NCBI GenBank assembly: GCA_022448265.1
Contig: JAKVCC010000019.1
Span: 12,573-70,275, forward strand
DNA from: Pirellulales bacterium
GTDB lineage: Bacteria > Planctomycetota > Planctomycetia > Pirellulales > Lacipirellulaceae
Direction: 5' to 3'
DNA: 57,703 nt
Part shown: in pieces, positions 36,162 to 45,876 of the stretch
How the letters are laid out: each line of letters begins with the position of its first letter
Position numbering within the stretch: the stretch's first letter is position 1
Made by a program: the position numbers and the translations under genes
The notes under the pieces: generated by a model
What the model was told of the DNA's origin: nothing
Database searches by the model: none
Seen by the model: only the letters and a program-made list of their open reading frames with translations

Positions 36162-37604
36162 TCAGCTTAGCAATGAGTGGATCACGTTGCCGTGAACATC
36201 GGTCAGACGGTAGTCGCGTCCCTGTTGGCGAAAGGTCAGTCGGCGATGGTCCAGCCCGAGACAATGCAGCACGGTTGCGTTCAGGTCGTGGATGTGAACC
36301 GGGTCGCGGATGATATTGTAGCCGTAGTCGTCCGTTTCGCCGTGCACATGACCACCGCGGAATCCGCCTCCGGCCAGCCACATGGAAAAGCAACGGCCAT
36401 GATGATCGCGCCCGTAGTCATCCTGCAATCCTCCCTGTCCGAAAACCGTGCGACCGAATTCGCCACCCCAAATGATGAGCGTATCGTCCAGCATGCCGCG
36501 CTGCTTCAAGTCTGTGATTAAGGCAGCCTGCGGCTGGTCGATGTCTCGACATTGTTTCGGTATATTGCTCGCAAGGGCGTTATGCTGGTCCCAACCACGG
36601 TGATAAAGTTGTACAAAGCGGACGCCGCGTTCCAGCATACGTCTGGTCAACAGACAGTTGGCGGCGAACGTGCCCGGCTTGCGGGAGTCTTCGCCGTATA
36701 GTTCAAACGTGCTGGCAGATTCCGAAGACACATCGGTCAATTCCGGAACCGACTGCTGCATGCGAAACGCCATCTCGTATTGCGCGATCCTCGCGGCAAT
36801 CTCGGGATTGCCGCTTGATTCCAGTTGCTGCTGATTCAATCGAGCTAGCCCGTCCAGCATTCGGCGGCGAAAGCTGCGGTCGATGCCGGGCGGGTCGCTG
36901 AGATACAGTACGGGATCACCGTTGCTGCGAAGCTTAACTCCCTGGTGACTGGACGGAAGGAAGCCGGCTCCCCAAAGTCGTTCCAGCAGTCCCTGATTAT
37001 TATCGAAGCCGGACCCGTGTGAAATCAGCACTGTGAATACCGGCAAGTCTTCGGCTTCGCTGCCCAATCCGTAACTGACCCACGCCCCCAGCGACGGACG
37101 CCCCGGCTGCTGAGAACCGGTTTGGATCAGTGTGATGGCCGGATCGTGATTGATGGCTTCGGTATTCATGGACCGGATCAGGCAAATGTCGTCCGCCACT
37201 CGGCCCGTGTGTGGCAGCAGTTCGCTGAGCCATGTCCCCGCCTGACCATATCGCTGGAAGCCATACTTCGAGGCAATGACGGGGAAGCTCTCCTGCCCAG
37301 ACGTCATGCCGGTCAGTCGCTGACCACGCCGAATCGAGTCCGGAAGCTCGCTGCCATGCAATTCCTTCAGCTTCTGCTTGGGGTCCAGCAATTCAAGGTG
37401 CGACGGGCCTCCGGATTGAAACAGATAAACCACTCGCTTTGCACGCGGCGCGAAGTGCGTTGTGCCAATATTCAGGCCCGGTGTTCCGCCGCTCGCATCG
37501 CGAGCCAGCAGCGACGACAATGCTGCTATGCCGACACTACAGGCAGACCCCTTAAGCAGAAGTCGACGATTCAGTAGCGCATTGTGTTCAAGAATCGGAT
37601 TCAT
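36162..37604 (-). CDS. DUF1501 protein with twin-arginine-like signal
   Basis: A 480-aa protein from ATG 37604, which overlaps the stop of the upstream gene as ATGA. The N-terminus [23 protein letters not shown] is a Tat-like signal (RR motif). The DUF1501 domain, a sulfatase/phosphatase-like fold, is marked by [41 protein letters not shown]-like [38 protein letters not shown] and [20 protein letters not shown]. Metal-binding His/Asp residues appear conserved. These proteins nearly always pair with DUF1553 proteins in planctomycetes and are found with polysaccharide-degradation genes; their activity has not been established. Translation is coupled to the preceding DUF1553 gene. Confidence 0.92.
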   Translation of the reverse strand: MNPILEHNALLNRRLLLKGSACSVGIAALSSLLARDASGGTPGLNIGTTHFAPRAKRVVYLFQSGGPSHLELLDPKQKLKELHGSELPDSIRRGQRLTGMTSGQESFPVIASKYGFQRYGQAGTWLSELLPHTGRVADDICLIRSMNTEAINHDPAITLIQTGSQQPGRPSLGAWVSYGLGSEAEDLPVFTVLISHGSGFDNNQGLLERLWGAGFLPSSHQGVKLRSNGDPVLYLSDPPGIDRSFRRRMLDGLARLNQQQLESSGNPEIAARIAQYEMAFRMQQSVPELTDVSSESASTFELYGEDSRKPGTFAANCLLTRRMLERGVRFVQLYHRGWDQHNALASNIPKQCRDIDQPQAALITDLKQRGMLDDTLIIWGGEFGRTVFGQGGLQDDYGRDHHGRCFSMWLAGGGFRGGHVHGETDDYGYNIIRDPVHIHDLNATVLHCLGLDHRRLTFRQQGRDYRLTDVHGNVIHSLLS

Positions 37605-40600
37605 GGCTTGGAGATAGATTCGTCCATGTTGAAAAGAATGCTGGCTACCGATGTCCATGCCGCCAATTCGGTCGGTTCGACCTTCACGTCGACGTTTGAA
37701 CTTCCAACAGACAACAGCTGTTGCGCGGCATCGGGTTCTTCTGAAAAACGCTGGCGGGCGGCAATGAGGAGTTCTGCCGCCGCGTCGCGTTCGCGATCAT
37801 CCGGAAGCCGGGCTACGCAACTGCGGAAGGCAAACGTCAGACGCCCGTCATCGTCGGGAACATGTTGGATGATTCGCTGGGCGAAGGCTCGCGCAGCTTC
37901 CACGTAGGTAGGGTCGTTCAGCAGGACGAGTGCCTGCAGCGGCGTGTTGGTGCGGGCGCGACGGACGGTGCAAGTTTCGCGATCGGGTGCACCAAATGCC
38001 GACATGCTAGGCGGTGGGCATGTACGTTTCCAAAACGTGTACATGCTGCGTCGATAGAGGTTTGGTCCGGTGTCGGCAACATACTTGTCGCGACGCGAAT
38101 CCGAGACATCTTCCCACAATCCGGCGGGTTGATACGGCTTCACGCTTGGCCCGCCAACCTGTCGATACAGCAATCCGCTGATCGCCAGCGCGTTGTCTCG
38201 CACCATTTCGGCCGGCAAACGCCACCGTGGGCCGCGTGACAGTAGTCGGTTGTTCGGATCGGCATCCAGCAGTTCGGGCGTCACATCGGACGACTGCCGA
38301 TACGTAGACGACAACACAATCATTTTCAGGATGACCCGTTGATCCCAATTCTGCCGAATCAACTCGGTGGCCAGCCAGTCAAGAAGTTCCGGATGACTCG
38401 GGCGAGCGCCCTGAACTCCAAAATCTTCCGCCGTCTCCACTAGGCCAGTTCCGAACAGCATTTCCCACCACCGATTGACTGCCACACGAGCGGTCAGTGG
38501 GTGCGCAGGATCTGTCAACCAGTGAGCCAGGTCCAACCGGGTTTCTTCGGGCATCTCGTCGTCGCCGACAAGAGAATCCGGTAGCCCTGGCATAACCTCC
38601 TCGCCGAGCTGATCGTACTGCCCTCGAATCAGAATATTCGTCTTACGCCGATCGGTCATCTCCTGCATGACCATCGTTACAGAAATCACACTGTCGATCA
38701 CCTCAACCCGTTTGGTAATCGCGCGTAGCTCTTCACCGTGTTCGATCGATTCAGTGTCGATCTGATTCTTATAGAACTGCTTCAATTGTTCCCGTTGCTC
38801 GTCACTGCGCTCTTCCGGACGAATGGCGAGGATCGAGGGCAGGCGGTTGAGCTTTCCACCTTGGGCCAGTTGCGCCGCTTCAGCAGCGGAAAGGCAAATC
38901 GAGTAGATCTGCACCTCGTCGATCAGCCCATCGAACGGCAAAGACCCATTCCGGCGACCGATACAAAAAGGCTTATCCGTTGTCAAAGGTCCTTCCAGCA
39001 GATTGTTCGTGACGATGTCGACTTCCTGAAGCTCACCATCGATAAACAGCTGCAAGCCAGCTGCCTGTCGCGTGCCGTCGTATGCCACAACAATGTGGTG
39101 CCATTCATTCGGCGAAATCGGATGTTTGGTGACAACTTTCAGCGCCTTGTCCGGCCAGTGGTGAACCAGATGTGATACGGCGTGGCCATTCATCAGCAAC
39201 ACGTCGTATCCGCGGTACGCATTTCCCTCGTCCATCTTTGACAGGATGGCGCCCGACGAAGCCGAATCGGCTTTGAACCACGCCGCGACCGAAAACGGGT
39301 CTTCGCTGTCAAAGCTGCCAACCTGGCCAGCATCAACGTACGTCGCACCATCGCACCCCAGTGCCTGCCCGGACACACCTGCTTTCAGCAATGCTGATCC
39401 GTGGATCATCGCACTGTGGCTCAGGTCGACGGAATTCGGCGTCTTATTTCCATCGATTTCGTCGAGACCGAAGTGCGCCATCAGGCCCACCGCGCCCAGG
39501 TCCGCGATTTCGTCCGGTGCTAGTTCTACTTCCCACGCAGCCAGGTTTGTGTCGATCCGGGCCGCACAAAGCTCTAATTGGGCCGTCAAGTCTTTCTGCC
39601 GGGCCGACAGCGATTCCAGCTCTCTCTGCTGCTCCGGCGATGGTACTTTCAACACGGGATCTGCCATACGGGCCGAACCGTAGGTTGCAAGGCTGTCGCG
39701 AATATTGTTGAAGTATGCGGCAAACCGATAGAAGTCACGTTGAGTGATTGGGTCAAACTTGTGGTCATGACAGCGCGCACACTGCATTGAAATTCCCATG
39801 AACACGGTTGACGCAGTGTGAACTCGATCGGCAACGTATTCCGCTTGATATTCCTCAGGGATGATACCGCCTTCGGTCGTCAACACATGATTGCGGTTGA
39901 AACCGGTTGCGACTCGCTGGCTGATCGTGGGCTCGGGCAGAAGATCGCCAGCCAGTTGCTCAATCAGGAACTGGTCGTAGGGCATCCCGCCGTGAAACGC
40001 CTGAATGGCCCAGTCGCGCCACGGCCACATCGTGCGAACTTCATCGTTGTTGTAACCGTTCGTGTCTGCATACCGCGCGGCGTCCAGCCAGTGCATCGCC
40101 ATTCGCTCGGCATGCGCTTCGGACTTCAACAGTCGATCGACCACGTGGCTTTCCGCATTCGGCGATTGATCGGCCATGTAGTTATCAAGTTCTTCCAGCG
40201 TTGGCGGCAATCCGGTCAGATCCAGCGTGACTCGCCGCAGCCAGATCTCCCGCCCGGCTGCCGGCGATGGCTGCAGACCTGCTGTTTCTAGTCGCTTAAG
40301 AATGAAGTGGTCGATCGTATCCCGCGCCCAGTCGCTCTGACCAGCGACCGGCGGATCGAGTCGAACGGGCGGAGTGAAGGCCCAATGGCCGGCGTACTGT
40401 GCGCCTTCGTCGATCCAACGTTCCAGCATATCCTTCTGGACCGCCGACAGCGGCTTGAGCGCGTCGCGTGGCGGCATAACAATGTCTTCGTCAAATGCCC
40501 GAATGCGGCGGACCAATTCACTGCCTTCCGGCTGACCAGGCACAATCGGCGTGACACGGCCAACCGTTCGCAGCGCCTCTTCGCGAACATCGAGCCGCAG

Positions 40601-40783
40601 GTCCGCCTGTCGACTGGCTTCATCCGGACCATGACAATTGAAACAGTGGTCGGACAGAATCGGCAATACATCGTATGCAAAGCTCAGCGTGGAGCCTTTA
40701 ACGCTTGCCTCTTCCGCTTTGGCCAGCACGGCGTACGCGAAAGTCGCCAGAAAACAGAGAATGGCGGCTAATATAAGCTTCAT
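37601..40783 (-). CDS. PSCyt1 / DUF1549 / LamG / DUF1553 secreted protein
   Basis: A 1060-aa protein from ATG 40783 ([21 protein letters not shown], signal peptide). A planctomycete cytochrome-like PSCyt1 domain at ~35-125 has DHCFNCHG, with CxxCH for covalent haem. DUF1549 (~135-370) has [29 protein letters not shown] and [17 protein letters not shown] LamG/concanavalin-like insertion (~430-620) reads [31 protein letters not shown] and [15 protein letters not shown]1553 (~735-1010) has [19 protein letters not shown] and [22 protein letters not shown]. The carbohydrate-binding-like insert between the two DUF domains suggests glycan contact. Its stop codon overlaps the DUF1501 start. A 240-base gap separates it from the DUF1080 gene upstream. 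Confidence 0.93.
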   Translation of the reverse strand: MKLILAAILCFLATFAYAVLAKAEEASVKGSTLSFAYDVLPILSDHCFNCHGPDEASRQADLRLDVREEALRTVGRVTPIVPGQPEGSELVRRIRAFDEDIVMPPRDALKPLSAVQKDMLERWIDEGAQYAGHWAFTPPVRLDPPVAGQSDWARDTIDHFILKRLETAGLQPSPAAGREIWLRRVTLDLTGLPPTLEELDNYMADQSPNAESHVVDRLLKSEAHAERMAMHWLDAARYADTNGYNNDEVRTMWPWRDWAIQAFHGGMPYDQFLIEQLAGDLLPEPTISQRVATGFNRNHVLTTEGGIIPEEYQAEYVADRVHTASTVFMGISMQCARCHDHKFDPITQRDFYRFAAYFNNIRDSLATYGSARMADPVLKVPSPEQQRELESLSARQKDLTAQLELCAARIDTNLAAWEVELAPDEIADLGAVGLMAHFGLDEIDGNKTPNSVDLSHSAMIHGSALLKAGVSGQALGCDGATYVDAGQVGSFDSEDPFSVAAWFKADSASSGAILSKMDEGNAYRGYDVLLMNGHAVSHLVHHWPDKALKVVTKHPISPNEWHHIVVAYDGTRQAAGLQLFIDGELQEVDIVTNNLLEGPLTTDKPFCIGRRNGSLPFDGLIDEVQIYSICLSAAEAAQLAQGGKLNRLPSILAIRPEERSDEQREQLKQFYKNQIDTESIEHGEELRAITKRVEVIDSVISVTMVMQEMTDRRKTNILIRGQYDQLGEEVMPGLPDSLVGDDEMPEETRLDLAHWLTDPAHPLTARVAVNRWWEMLFGTGLVETAEDFGVQGARPSHPELLDWLATELIRQNWDQRVILKMIVLSSTYRQSSDVTPELLDADPNNRLLSRGPRWRLPAEMVRDNALAISGLLYRQVGGPSVKPYQPAGLWEDVSDSRRDKYVADTGPNLYRRSMYTFWKRTCPPPSMSAFGAPDRETCTVRRARTNTPLQALVLLNDPTYVEAARAFAQRIIQHVPDDDGRLTFAFRSCVARLPDDRERDAAAELLIAARQRFSEEPDAAQQLLSVGSSNVDVKVEPTELAAWTSVASILFNMDESISKP

Positions 40784-41023
40784 GGATCGCACTATATTAA
40801 TTCCACCTGACAGCTCTTTTAATGCTCGAGTAGTCAATCACTGCGATCGCCAGCCCCGTGGTGAGTGACGACTAGGGCTAATGGCCACCTCTTGGCTAGG
40901 GGGGCATTCACAACAGAATTCATTAGTGGGATTTAAAAGTGGACTACCAATCAATTCGAGTCCGAGCGAAGCCTCAACGTGCAGCAATCTAGCATCAAAA
41001 ATCGCAGGTCGACCTCAAAACCC

Positions 41024-41842
41024 TTACAATGGATTAAGCAGTTTTATGTCGATATTTCGGAAAAACATTTCGGCAGCTTCGATTTCAAGAAGGATGCGGC
41101 CTTGGGTCAATGGGACAAATTCGCCCTTGCTGTCAGGATTGGGTTGGCGTGCCTTTTCCAACTGACACAACAAGTGTCCATTGAGACGATGTTCTGCGCG
41201 ATCCCCACGAGCAATAACCTCGATGACATTCCAACCCGGCTTTTCGTGTAGTTCACGGCGCGCCAAGTAGCTGATTCCACTCAACCCGTGTGTATGCGGT
41301 ATTCCGCCATCTGCCGGCAGCATGAATGTCGGCTTATTGTCTTCTTTCGTTTCTGGATCCACAGTGGTGTCATACTGGATGTTCCCCACCGTTACGATGT
41401 CACCAACGTTAGTAGCTTCGACTTGAAATTGCAATGCGCGAGGCCAGACCATGTCTTCGCCTACCATGTGATAGTAAATGCCGGCATCTTGCAACAATTT
41501 AAATCTCGGTTCGAATTTCTTTTCTCCCCATTTGTACTCAACTCGAAGATGGTAATCCGAGTGTTCAGCAATTGTGCCGATATAACCCATCACGACTTGG
41601 TCGCCGTGCTTGGAGTTTTTGTATAGGTGAATGGTGCCATCCTCGATTGTAACAATCCTCTCCGGATCACTATTGCGACCATGTCCTTGCAGATAGGTGT
41701 ACCAGCCATCGAGATTTTCACCATTGAATATTTTCGTCCAGCCGAAGTCCTCCGCAGTTACCGGACAAGGGATAAGAAAAGTGACAATCACACAAGCAAA
41801 TGCCAAGCATGACTTGAGACCGCGTTGAAGTAGGCATTCCAT
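41024..41842 (-). CDS. Secreted DUF1080 protein
   Basis: A 272-aa protein from ATG 41842, with GGAG eight bases upstream. A signal peptide (LAFACVIVTFLIPCPVTA) leads into the DUF1080 fold: KIFNGENLDGWYTYLQG, YHLRVEYKWGEKKF, AGIYYHMVGEDMVWPRALQFQVE, GWNVIEVIARGD and GRILLEIEAAEMFFRNIDIKLL. It differs clearly from the other DUF1080 protein of this window in the length of the first half. Its DNA is visibly AT-richer than the surrounding genes. It is probably transcribed together with, or next to, the DUF1553-DUF1501 pair and may act on the same glycan; this is inference from context. Confidence 0.88.
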   Translation of the reverse strand: MECLLQRGLKSCLAFACVIVTFLIPCPVTAEDFGWTKIFNGENLDGWYTYLQGHGRNSDPERIVTIEDGTIHLYKNSKHGDQVVMGYIGTIAEHSDYHLRVEYKWGEKKFEPRFKLLQDAGIYYHMVGEDMVWPRALQFQVEATNVGDIVTVGNIQYDTTVDPETKEDNKPTFMLPADGGIPHTHGLSGISYLARRELHEKPGWNVIEVIARGDRAEHRLNGHLLCQLEKARQPNPDSKGEFVPLTQGRILLEIEAAEMFFRNIDIKLLNPL

Positions 41843-42113
41843 TTTTTGTACTCCAATCAAGTTGCGTCACCGACATAAGAAATGTGATTGCCTGGCCCAA
41901 CTATTCTGTCGATATCACACCTAAAACTCCGACAGGGAATATCGCAGGCATACACACCTTCAGCCGAAAACATGCCGAAATCGCACACACTGGGCTCCCC
42001 TAGAAAACAATGTTGCATTGATATCCTCCGGCGCACTAGTTGACGACCAGTTGGGGCCGGCCTGCTGGGCTTCCGCCCGCGTGCGTCGCGCATCAGAAAA
42101 CAGGGATCTCCCG

Positions 42114-43079
42114 CTAGGGACTCGCTTGCTCGATCCGCTTGAGAAACTTAAAGATGTCGCTACCGGTGGTCAGGATAAGCATGGTCTCCCGATCAAGCAT
42201 TTCCTGGTACGTCTCCATCGTCTTGATGAATTCATAAAAAGCCACCGACTGTGCATTCTGGTTGTAAGCTTCCGCGTAGATCTGTGTTGCCTTTGCATCG
42301 GCGGCACCGCGAACTTCTTGCACGCGCCTATAGGCCTCCGATTCAATCTTCATTAGATCGCGCTCTTTTTTGCCCAGGATCTTGGCCGCCTCGCCTGCAC
42401 CCTCAGAACGAAATCGCTCGGCAATCTGTTGGCGTTCACTGATCATGCGTTCGTAAATGCGCTTACGCACACTCTCATTGTAGTTAATCCGCTTAAATCG
42501 AATGTCCAATAGTTCGATTCCGAAGTCGGCAAGCTTGGTTGAAGCCTTCTCGAAAATTTCTTGTTCAATCTTGGCCCGCCCCATCACAATCGGATAGAGA
42601 ATGCCAATATTTCCAGGTGATTCGACCAACGCAGCATCACGATTTGGTTGGCGATCTTTCGTTGTGCGAATAACTTCAATCAACTCATGCTTGGCGATGG
42701 CGTTTCGGGTTTCACTACCCAGAATATCGTCCAAGCGTGATTGAGCACTACGTTCGTCTCGCAAACGAAGGAAGTATTGTTTGGCGTCCTTGATCCGCCA
42801 ACGCCCGAAAGTATCGACGACAATGTACGTCTTATCCTTCGTCGGCATTTCGTTAGGGCGGCCGTCCCATTCCAGGATCCGCTTCTCAATGCCAGTGACC
42901 TCCTGGATGAACGGGGTCTTAAAGTGGAGCCCCGCTTCGGTCACTGGATCGCCAATAGGTTTGCCGAATTGCGTAATGATGATTTGTTCGGTTTCGGAAA
43001 CCGTGTATGCGGCGCTGACAACAAAGAATGCAGCCAAGACACAAATACCGGTTGCAAGGATCTTGAAGAATGGGTTCAT
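42114..43079 (-). CDS. hflC: HflC, membrane regulator of the FtsH protease
   Basis: A 321-aa protein. One N-terminal membrane helix (residues ~6-26, FKILATGICVLAAFFVVSAAY) anchors an SPFH/band-7 domain: ETEQIIITQFGKPIGDP, GLHFKTPF and WDGRPNEMPTKDKTYI. A long coiled coil follows, ending in IYERMISERQQIAERFRSEG and a helical C-terminus. HflC and HflK form a cage around FtsH in the inner membrane and limit its proteolysis. The ATG overlaps the hflK stop as ATGA. ftsH itself is not in the window. Confidence 0.94.
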   Translation of the reverse strand: MNPFFKILATGICVLAAFFVVSAAYTVSETEQIIITQFGKPIGDPVTEAGLHFKTPFIQEVTGIEKRILEWDGRPNEMPTKDKTYIVVDTFGRWRIKDAKQYFLRLRDERSAQSRLDDILGSETRNAIAKHELIEVIRTTKDRQPNRDAALVESPGNIGILYPIVMGRAKIEQEIFEKASTKLADFGIELLDIRFKRINYNESVRKRIYERMISERQQIAERFRSEGAGEAAKILGKKERDLMKIESEAYRRVQEVRGAADAKATQIYAEAYNQNAQSVAFYEFIKTMETYQEMLDRETMLILTTGSDIFKFLKRIEQASP

Positions 43080-44056
43080 CGTCGGCTCCCCTCCGCGTCT
43101 GGTGCCAGTTGCAGCAGCGGCAAAATCTGACTAGCCTCGTCATCCATAATGATCTTCTTGCCCAGTTTCGGCAGAATTTCTCTCATTGTCTCGATGTAGA
43201 TGCGCCGCTTAGTCACTTCAGGCGCTTTAAGGTATTCGGCCAGGACGGCATTGAAACGCGACACGTCACCTTCCGCCTCATTGATGCGCTTCATCCCGTA
43301 CCCCTCGGCGGCTTGTATCTTCTGCTCCGCTTCACCGCTTGCACGAGGAACGACCTTATTGTACTCGCCGTTAGCCACGTTGATCATTTGCTCTCGTTCT
43401 TGCTGCGCCTGGTTTACTTCGTGAAACGACGGCTGAACAGGCAACGGCGGATTGACATTTTTTAGCTGGACCTGATCGATGCTCAAGCCAAGTTCGTACT
43501 TATTCACCAGGCCCTGCAATTGGGTCAGGGCTTCGGCCTCGATCTCCTGCCGCCCCACGGTAATCACCTCGTCAACTGTCCGGTCACCAACCACCGTACG
43601 CATCACAGATTCCGAAATGTCGCGCAGCGTATCGCCCGGGTCACGCACCTTAAAAAGAAATAACTTTGGTTCGCGAATGCGATACTGGATGATCCACTCC
43701 ACCGTCGCGGTGTTGAGATCACCTGTCACCATGTTCCGCTCTTGTTCTTGTTGCTGCTTCGACGAAAACTGAATGGGATTCATCGCGCCGGATGTGCCAA
43801 AACCAAATTCTTGTTTGAGCTGTCGCTTGACCGGAACGATGAACACCTGGTCGATGCCCAGCGGCCACTTAAAACGCAGGCCTGCGTCAGTAGTCTTGAT
43901 GTATTTTCCGAACCTGAGCATGACGCCCTGCGACTCGGCTTGCACCGTGTAGACCGAGGTAAACAGCACAGAGATCAGCAACAGGAGAACAATGCCCCAC
44001 AAAACATAGGAACGGTGCACTCGCACGTCTCGCCAATCATCGATTTCGTAAGCCAT
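43076..44056 (-). CDS. hflK: HflK, membrane regulator of the FtsH protease
   Basis: A 326-aa protein from ATG 44056 (MAYEIDDWRDVRVHRS); the upstream in-frame codon adds residues without family support. A single membrane helix (YVLWGIVLLLLISVLFTSVY) is followed by the SPFH domain (AESQGVMLRFGKYIKT, GLRFKWPLGID, NMVTGDLNTATVEWIIQYRI) and a coiled coil (EVNQAQQEREQMINVANGEYN). The N-terminal Gly/Pro-rich tail present in many HflK proteins is missing. The stop overlaps the hflC start as ATGA, so they form one operon. Confidence 0.93.
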   Translation of the reverse strand: MAYEIDDWRDVRVHRSYVLWGIVLLLLISVLFTSVYTVQAESQGVMLRFGKYIKTTDAGLRFKWPLGIDQVFIVPVKRQLKQEFGFGTSGAMNPIQFSSKQQQEQERNMVTGDLNTATVEWIIQYRIREPKLFLFKVRDPGDTLRDISESVMRTVVGDRTVDEVITVGRQEIEAEALTQLQGLVNKYELGLSIDQVQLKNVNPPLPVQPSFHEVNQAQQEREQMINVANGEYNKVVPRASGEAEQKIQAAEGYGMKRINEAEGDVSRFNAVLAEYLKAPEVTKRRIYIETMREILPKLGKKIIMDDEASQILPLLQLAPDAEGSRR

Positions 44057-44519
44057 GGTCGTGATGGGGTGTAGTGGAGAAAATGGGCGAACAACAGAGT
44101 CAGGAGACAATCGACATTGACGCGCGTTGCGAACGCCTTAAGCAGGACTTCCCAATATAGGGGCAAACGCATTTTCATCAACAACCGCTGCATTCTGGTC
44201 AGCTACAGTATAGGTCGTTTTTCGTGACAAAACGTCCCTCTCGGAAAAAAGAGTCCGTGCATCCCAAAAATCCTCCCACAGACGGATTTTCTGAAAAAAT
44301 ACGTGGCGTTTCGGCGATTCGGCCCCGCAGGATGGCCACGGATACCAAGGCAAAAAGCTGGGATCGTCTGGAAAAGCCGGAAGCTTGCCGATTCTGGGCG
44401 TGATGTATCCCGCCACCTGTCATCCAGATAGCAGCGAGGGCTCTGGGGCTTACCTATACAACAAGAATGTTCTTCGGAAAAATTTCCCGAGTTTACAGTT
44501 GCGAGAAAAGACAACTCCG
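44057..44519. other. Intergenic region between the NtrC-like gene and hflK
   Basis: About 463 bases with no gene. It contains AAGAATGTTCTT (a five-base dyad with two-base spacer) near 44462 and a few partial hairpins. The region should hold the hflK promoter and the end of the preceding two-component operon. No clear boxes found. Confidence 0.4.
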
Positions 44520-45866
44520 CTAGGCAGACTTTTCCAGATCACTCGCTTGATTCAGCTTGTTGTAAAGTGTCTTCAGGCTGACGCCAAGCTGCTCAGCAGC
44601 CTTTGGCTTACTCCCGTCAGTACGATCCAGCGCATCGCGTATGGCTTCCATTTCCATCTCCCGTAAACTCATCGGGCCGCGACGAAAGCGGGCTGCCCCC
44701 TGCAGTTGCCGACTGTCAAAATGCTGCGGCAAATGCTCGCGCCGGATCGGGCCCTCATCGCACAGAATTGTCGCATGCTCAATTACGTTGGCCAGTTCTC
44801 GAACATTGCCCGGCCAAACGTGCCTGCATAACGCCTCTACGGCATCCTCGGCAAGCTGGGCCTGCCCACCGCGGCAATGGCGTGACAACAGATGCCGGGC
44901 CAGATCGGGAACGTCTTCTACCCGCTCGCGCAGAGGTGGCAGGAGGATCTCAAATGTGTTGATGCGGTACATCAAGTCCTCTCGGAACTCTTCCTCGGCC
45001 ACCATACTTGGCAAATCGCGATGTGTGGCGCAAACAACCCGCACATCGACATGGGTGGATTTGTTCTCGCCAACACGACGAATCTCGCCGCTTTCCAGCA
45101 CGCGCAGCAGCTTGGCCTGCATCGCTTTGGGTAATTCGCCAATCTCATCAAGAAAAAGCGTGCCGCCGTGAGCCACTTCGAACAGGCCGATACGGTGATC
45201 ATCGGCGCCAGTAAATGCACCTTTGCGATGCCCAAACAGTTCGCTTTCGATCAGAGTCTCGGGCAGCGCGCCGCAGTTGATCGCGACAAATGGGTTCTCG
45301 GTGCGGGCGCTTTGGTCGTGCAGCGCACGAGCAACCAACTCCTTGCCAGTGCCCGTTTCGCCGAGGATGAGCACGGTTGAATTGGTCGGAGCTACTTTTT
45401 CAACAAGTAGATTCACTTTCTGCATGCCGGGCGTTTTTCCAACCAGTTTGGGGACTCCCTCCAACCGGTTGACCTGGTGCTTGAGGGCGCGGTACTTCTG
45501 CGTAAGTCGCCGTTTGTCGGCGACCCGTTTTAATAGCGATTGCAATTCGATCAGCTTGCAAGGTTTGGTCAAATAGTCAAAGGCCCCGTGGCGGAGCGCG
45601 GCAATGGCGGTGTCCATGGATGACTTACCTGTGAGCACTACCGCCTCAGTCTCGGGCGACATCTCCTTGGCATGCGCGATCACTTCGATGCCATCCTTGC
45701 CGGGCATGTCGAGATCGACCAGGATGCAGTCGTAGGTATTTTTTTCCAGGGCGGCGACCGCGGTCAGGCCATCTGGGCACACCGTCACGCGGTGGCCAAG
45801 CCGTGGCAATTCGAGCTTCATCAGCTCCTGCAACGAGCGCTCGTCGTCGGCAAACAACAGGGTCAA
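44520..45866 (-). CDS. NtrC-family sigma-54-dependent response regulator
   Basis: A 448-aa protein from TTG 45866; no upstream ATG is in frame and the family starts here. The receiver domain (1-115) has the acidic pair ADDE and phospho-acceptor Asp51 in LVDLDMPGKDG. The AAA+ domain (~140-375) carries Walker A GETGTGKE, the sigma-54 contact motif GAFTGA, and FLDEIGELP. The C-terminal Fis-type helix-turn-helix (MEMEAIRDALDRTDGSKPKAAEQLGVSLKTLYNKLNQA is the region) binds DNA. It activates sigma-54 promoters when phosphorylated. The sensor kinase gene ends ten bases upstream, so the two form a pair. Targets are not identifiable; no -24/-12 promoter was spotted here. Confidence 0.93.
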   Translation of the reverse strand: MTLLFADDERSLQELMKLELPRLGHRVTVCPDGLTAVAALEKNTYDCILVDLDMPGKDGIEVIAHAKEMSPETEAVVLTGKSSMDTAIAALRHGAFDYLTKPCKLIELQSLLKRVADKRRLTQKYRALKHQVNRLEGVPKLVGKTPGMQKVNLLVEKVAPTNSTVLILGETGTGKELVARALHDQSARTENPFVAINCGALPETLIESELFGHRKGAFTGADDHRIGLFEVAHGGTLFLDEIGELPKAMQAKLLRVLESGEIRRVGENKSTHVDVRVVCATHRDLPSMVAEEEFREDLMYRINTFEILLPPLRERVEDVPDLARHLLSRHCRGGQAQLAEDAVEALCRHVWPGNVRELANVIEHATILCDEGPIRREHLPQHFDSRQLQGAARFRRGPMSLREMEMEAIRDALDRTDGSKPKAAEQLGVSLKTLYNKLNQASDLEKSA

Positions 45867-45876
45867 TCCATGACCA

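Noticed and set aside
44057-44519. Frames upstream of hflK encoding up to ~100 aa
   Set aside because: Several overlapping frames on both strands, none with homology or ribosome-binding sites.
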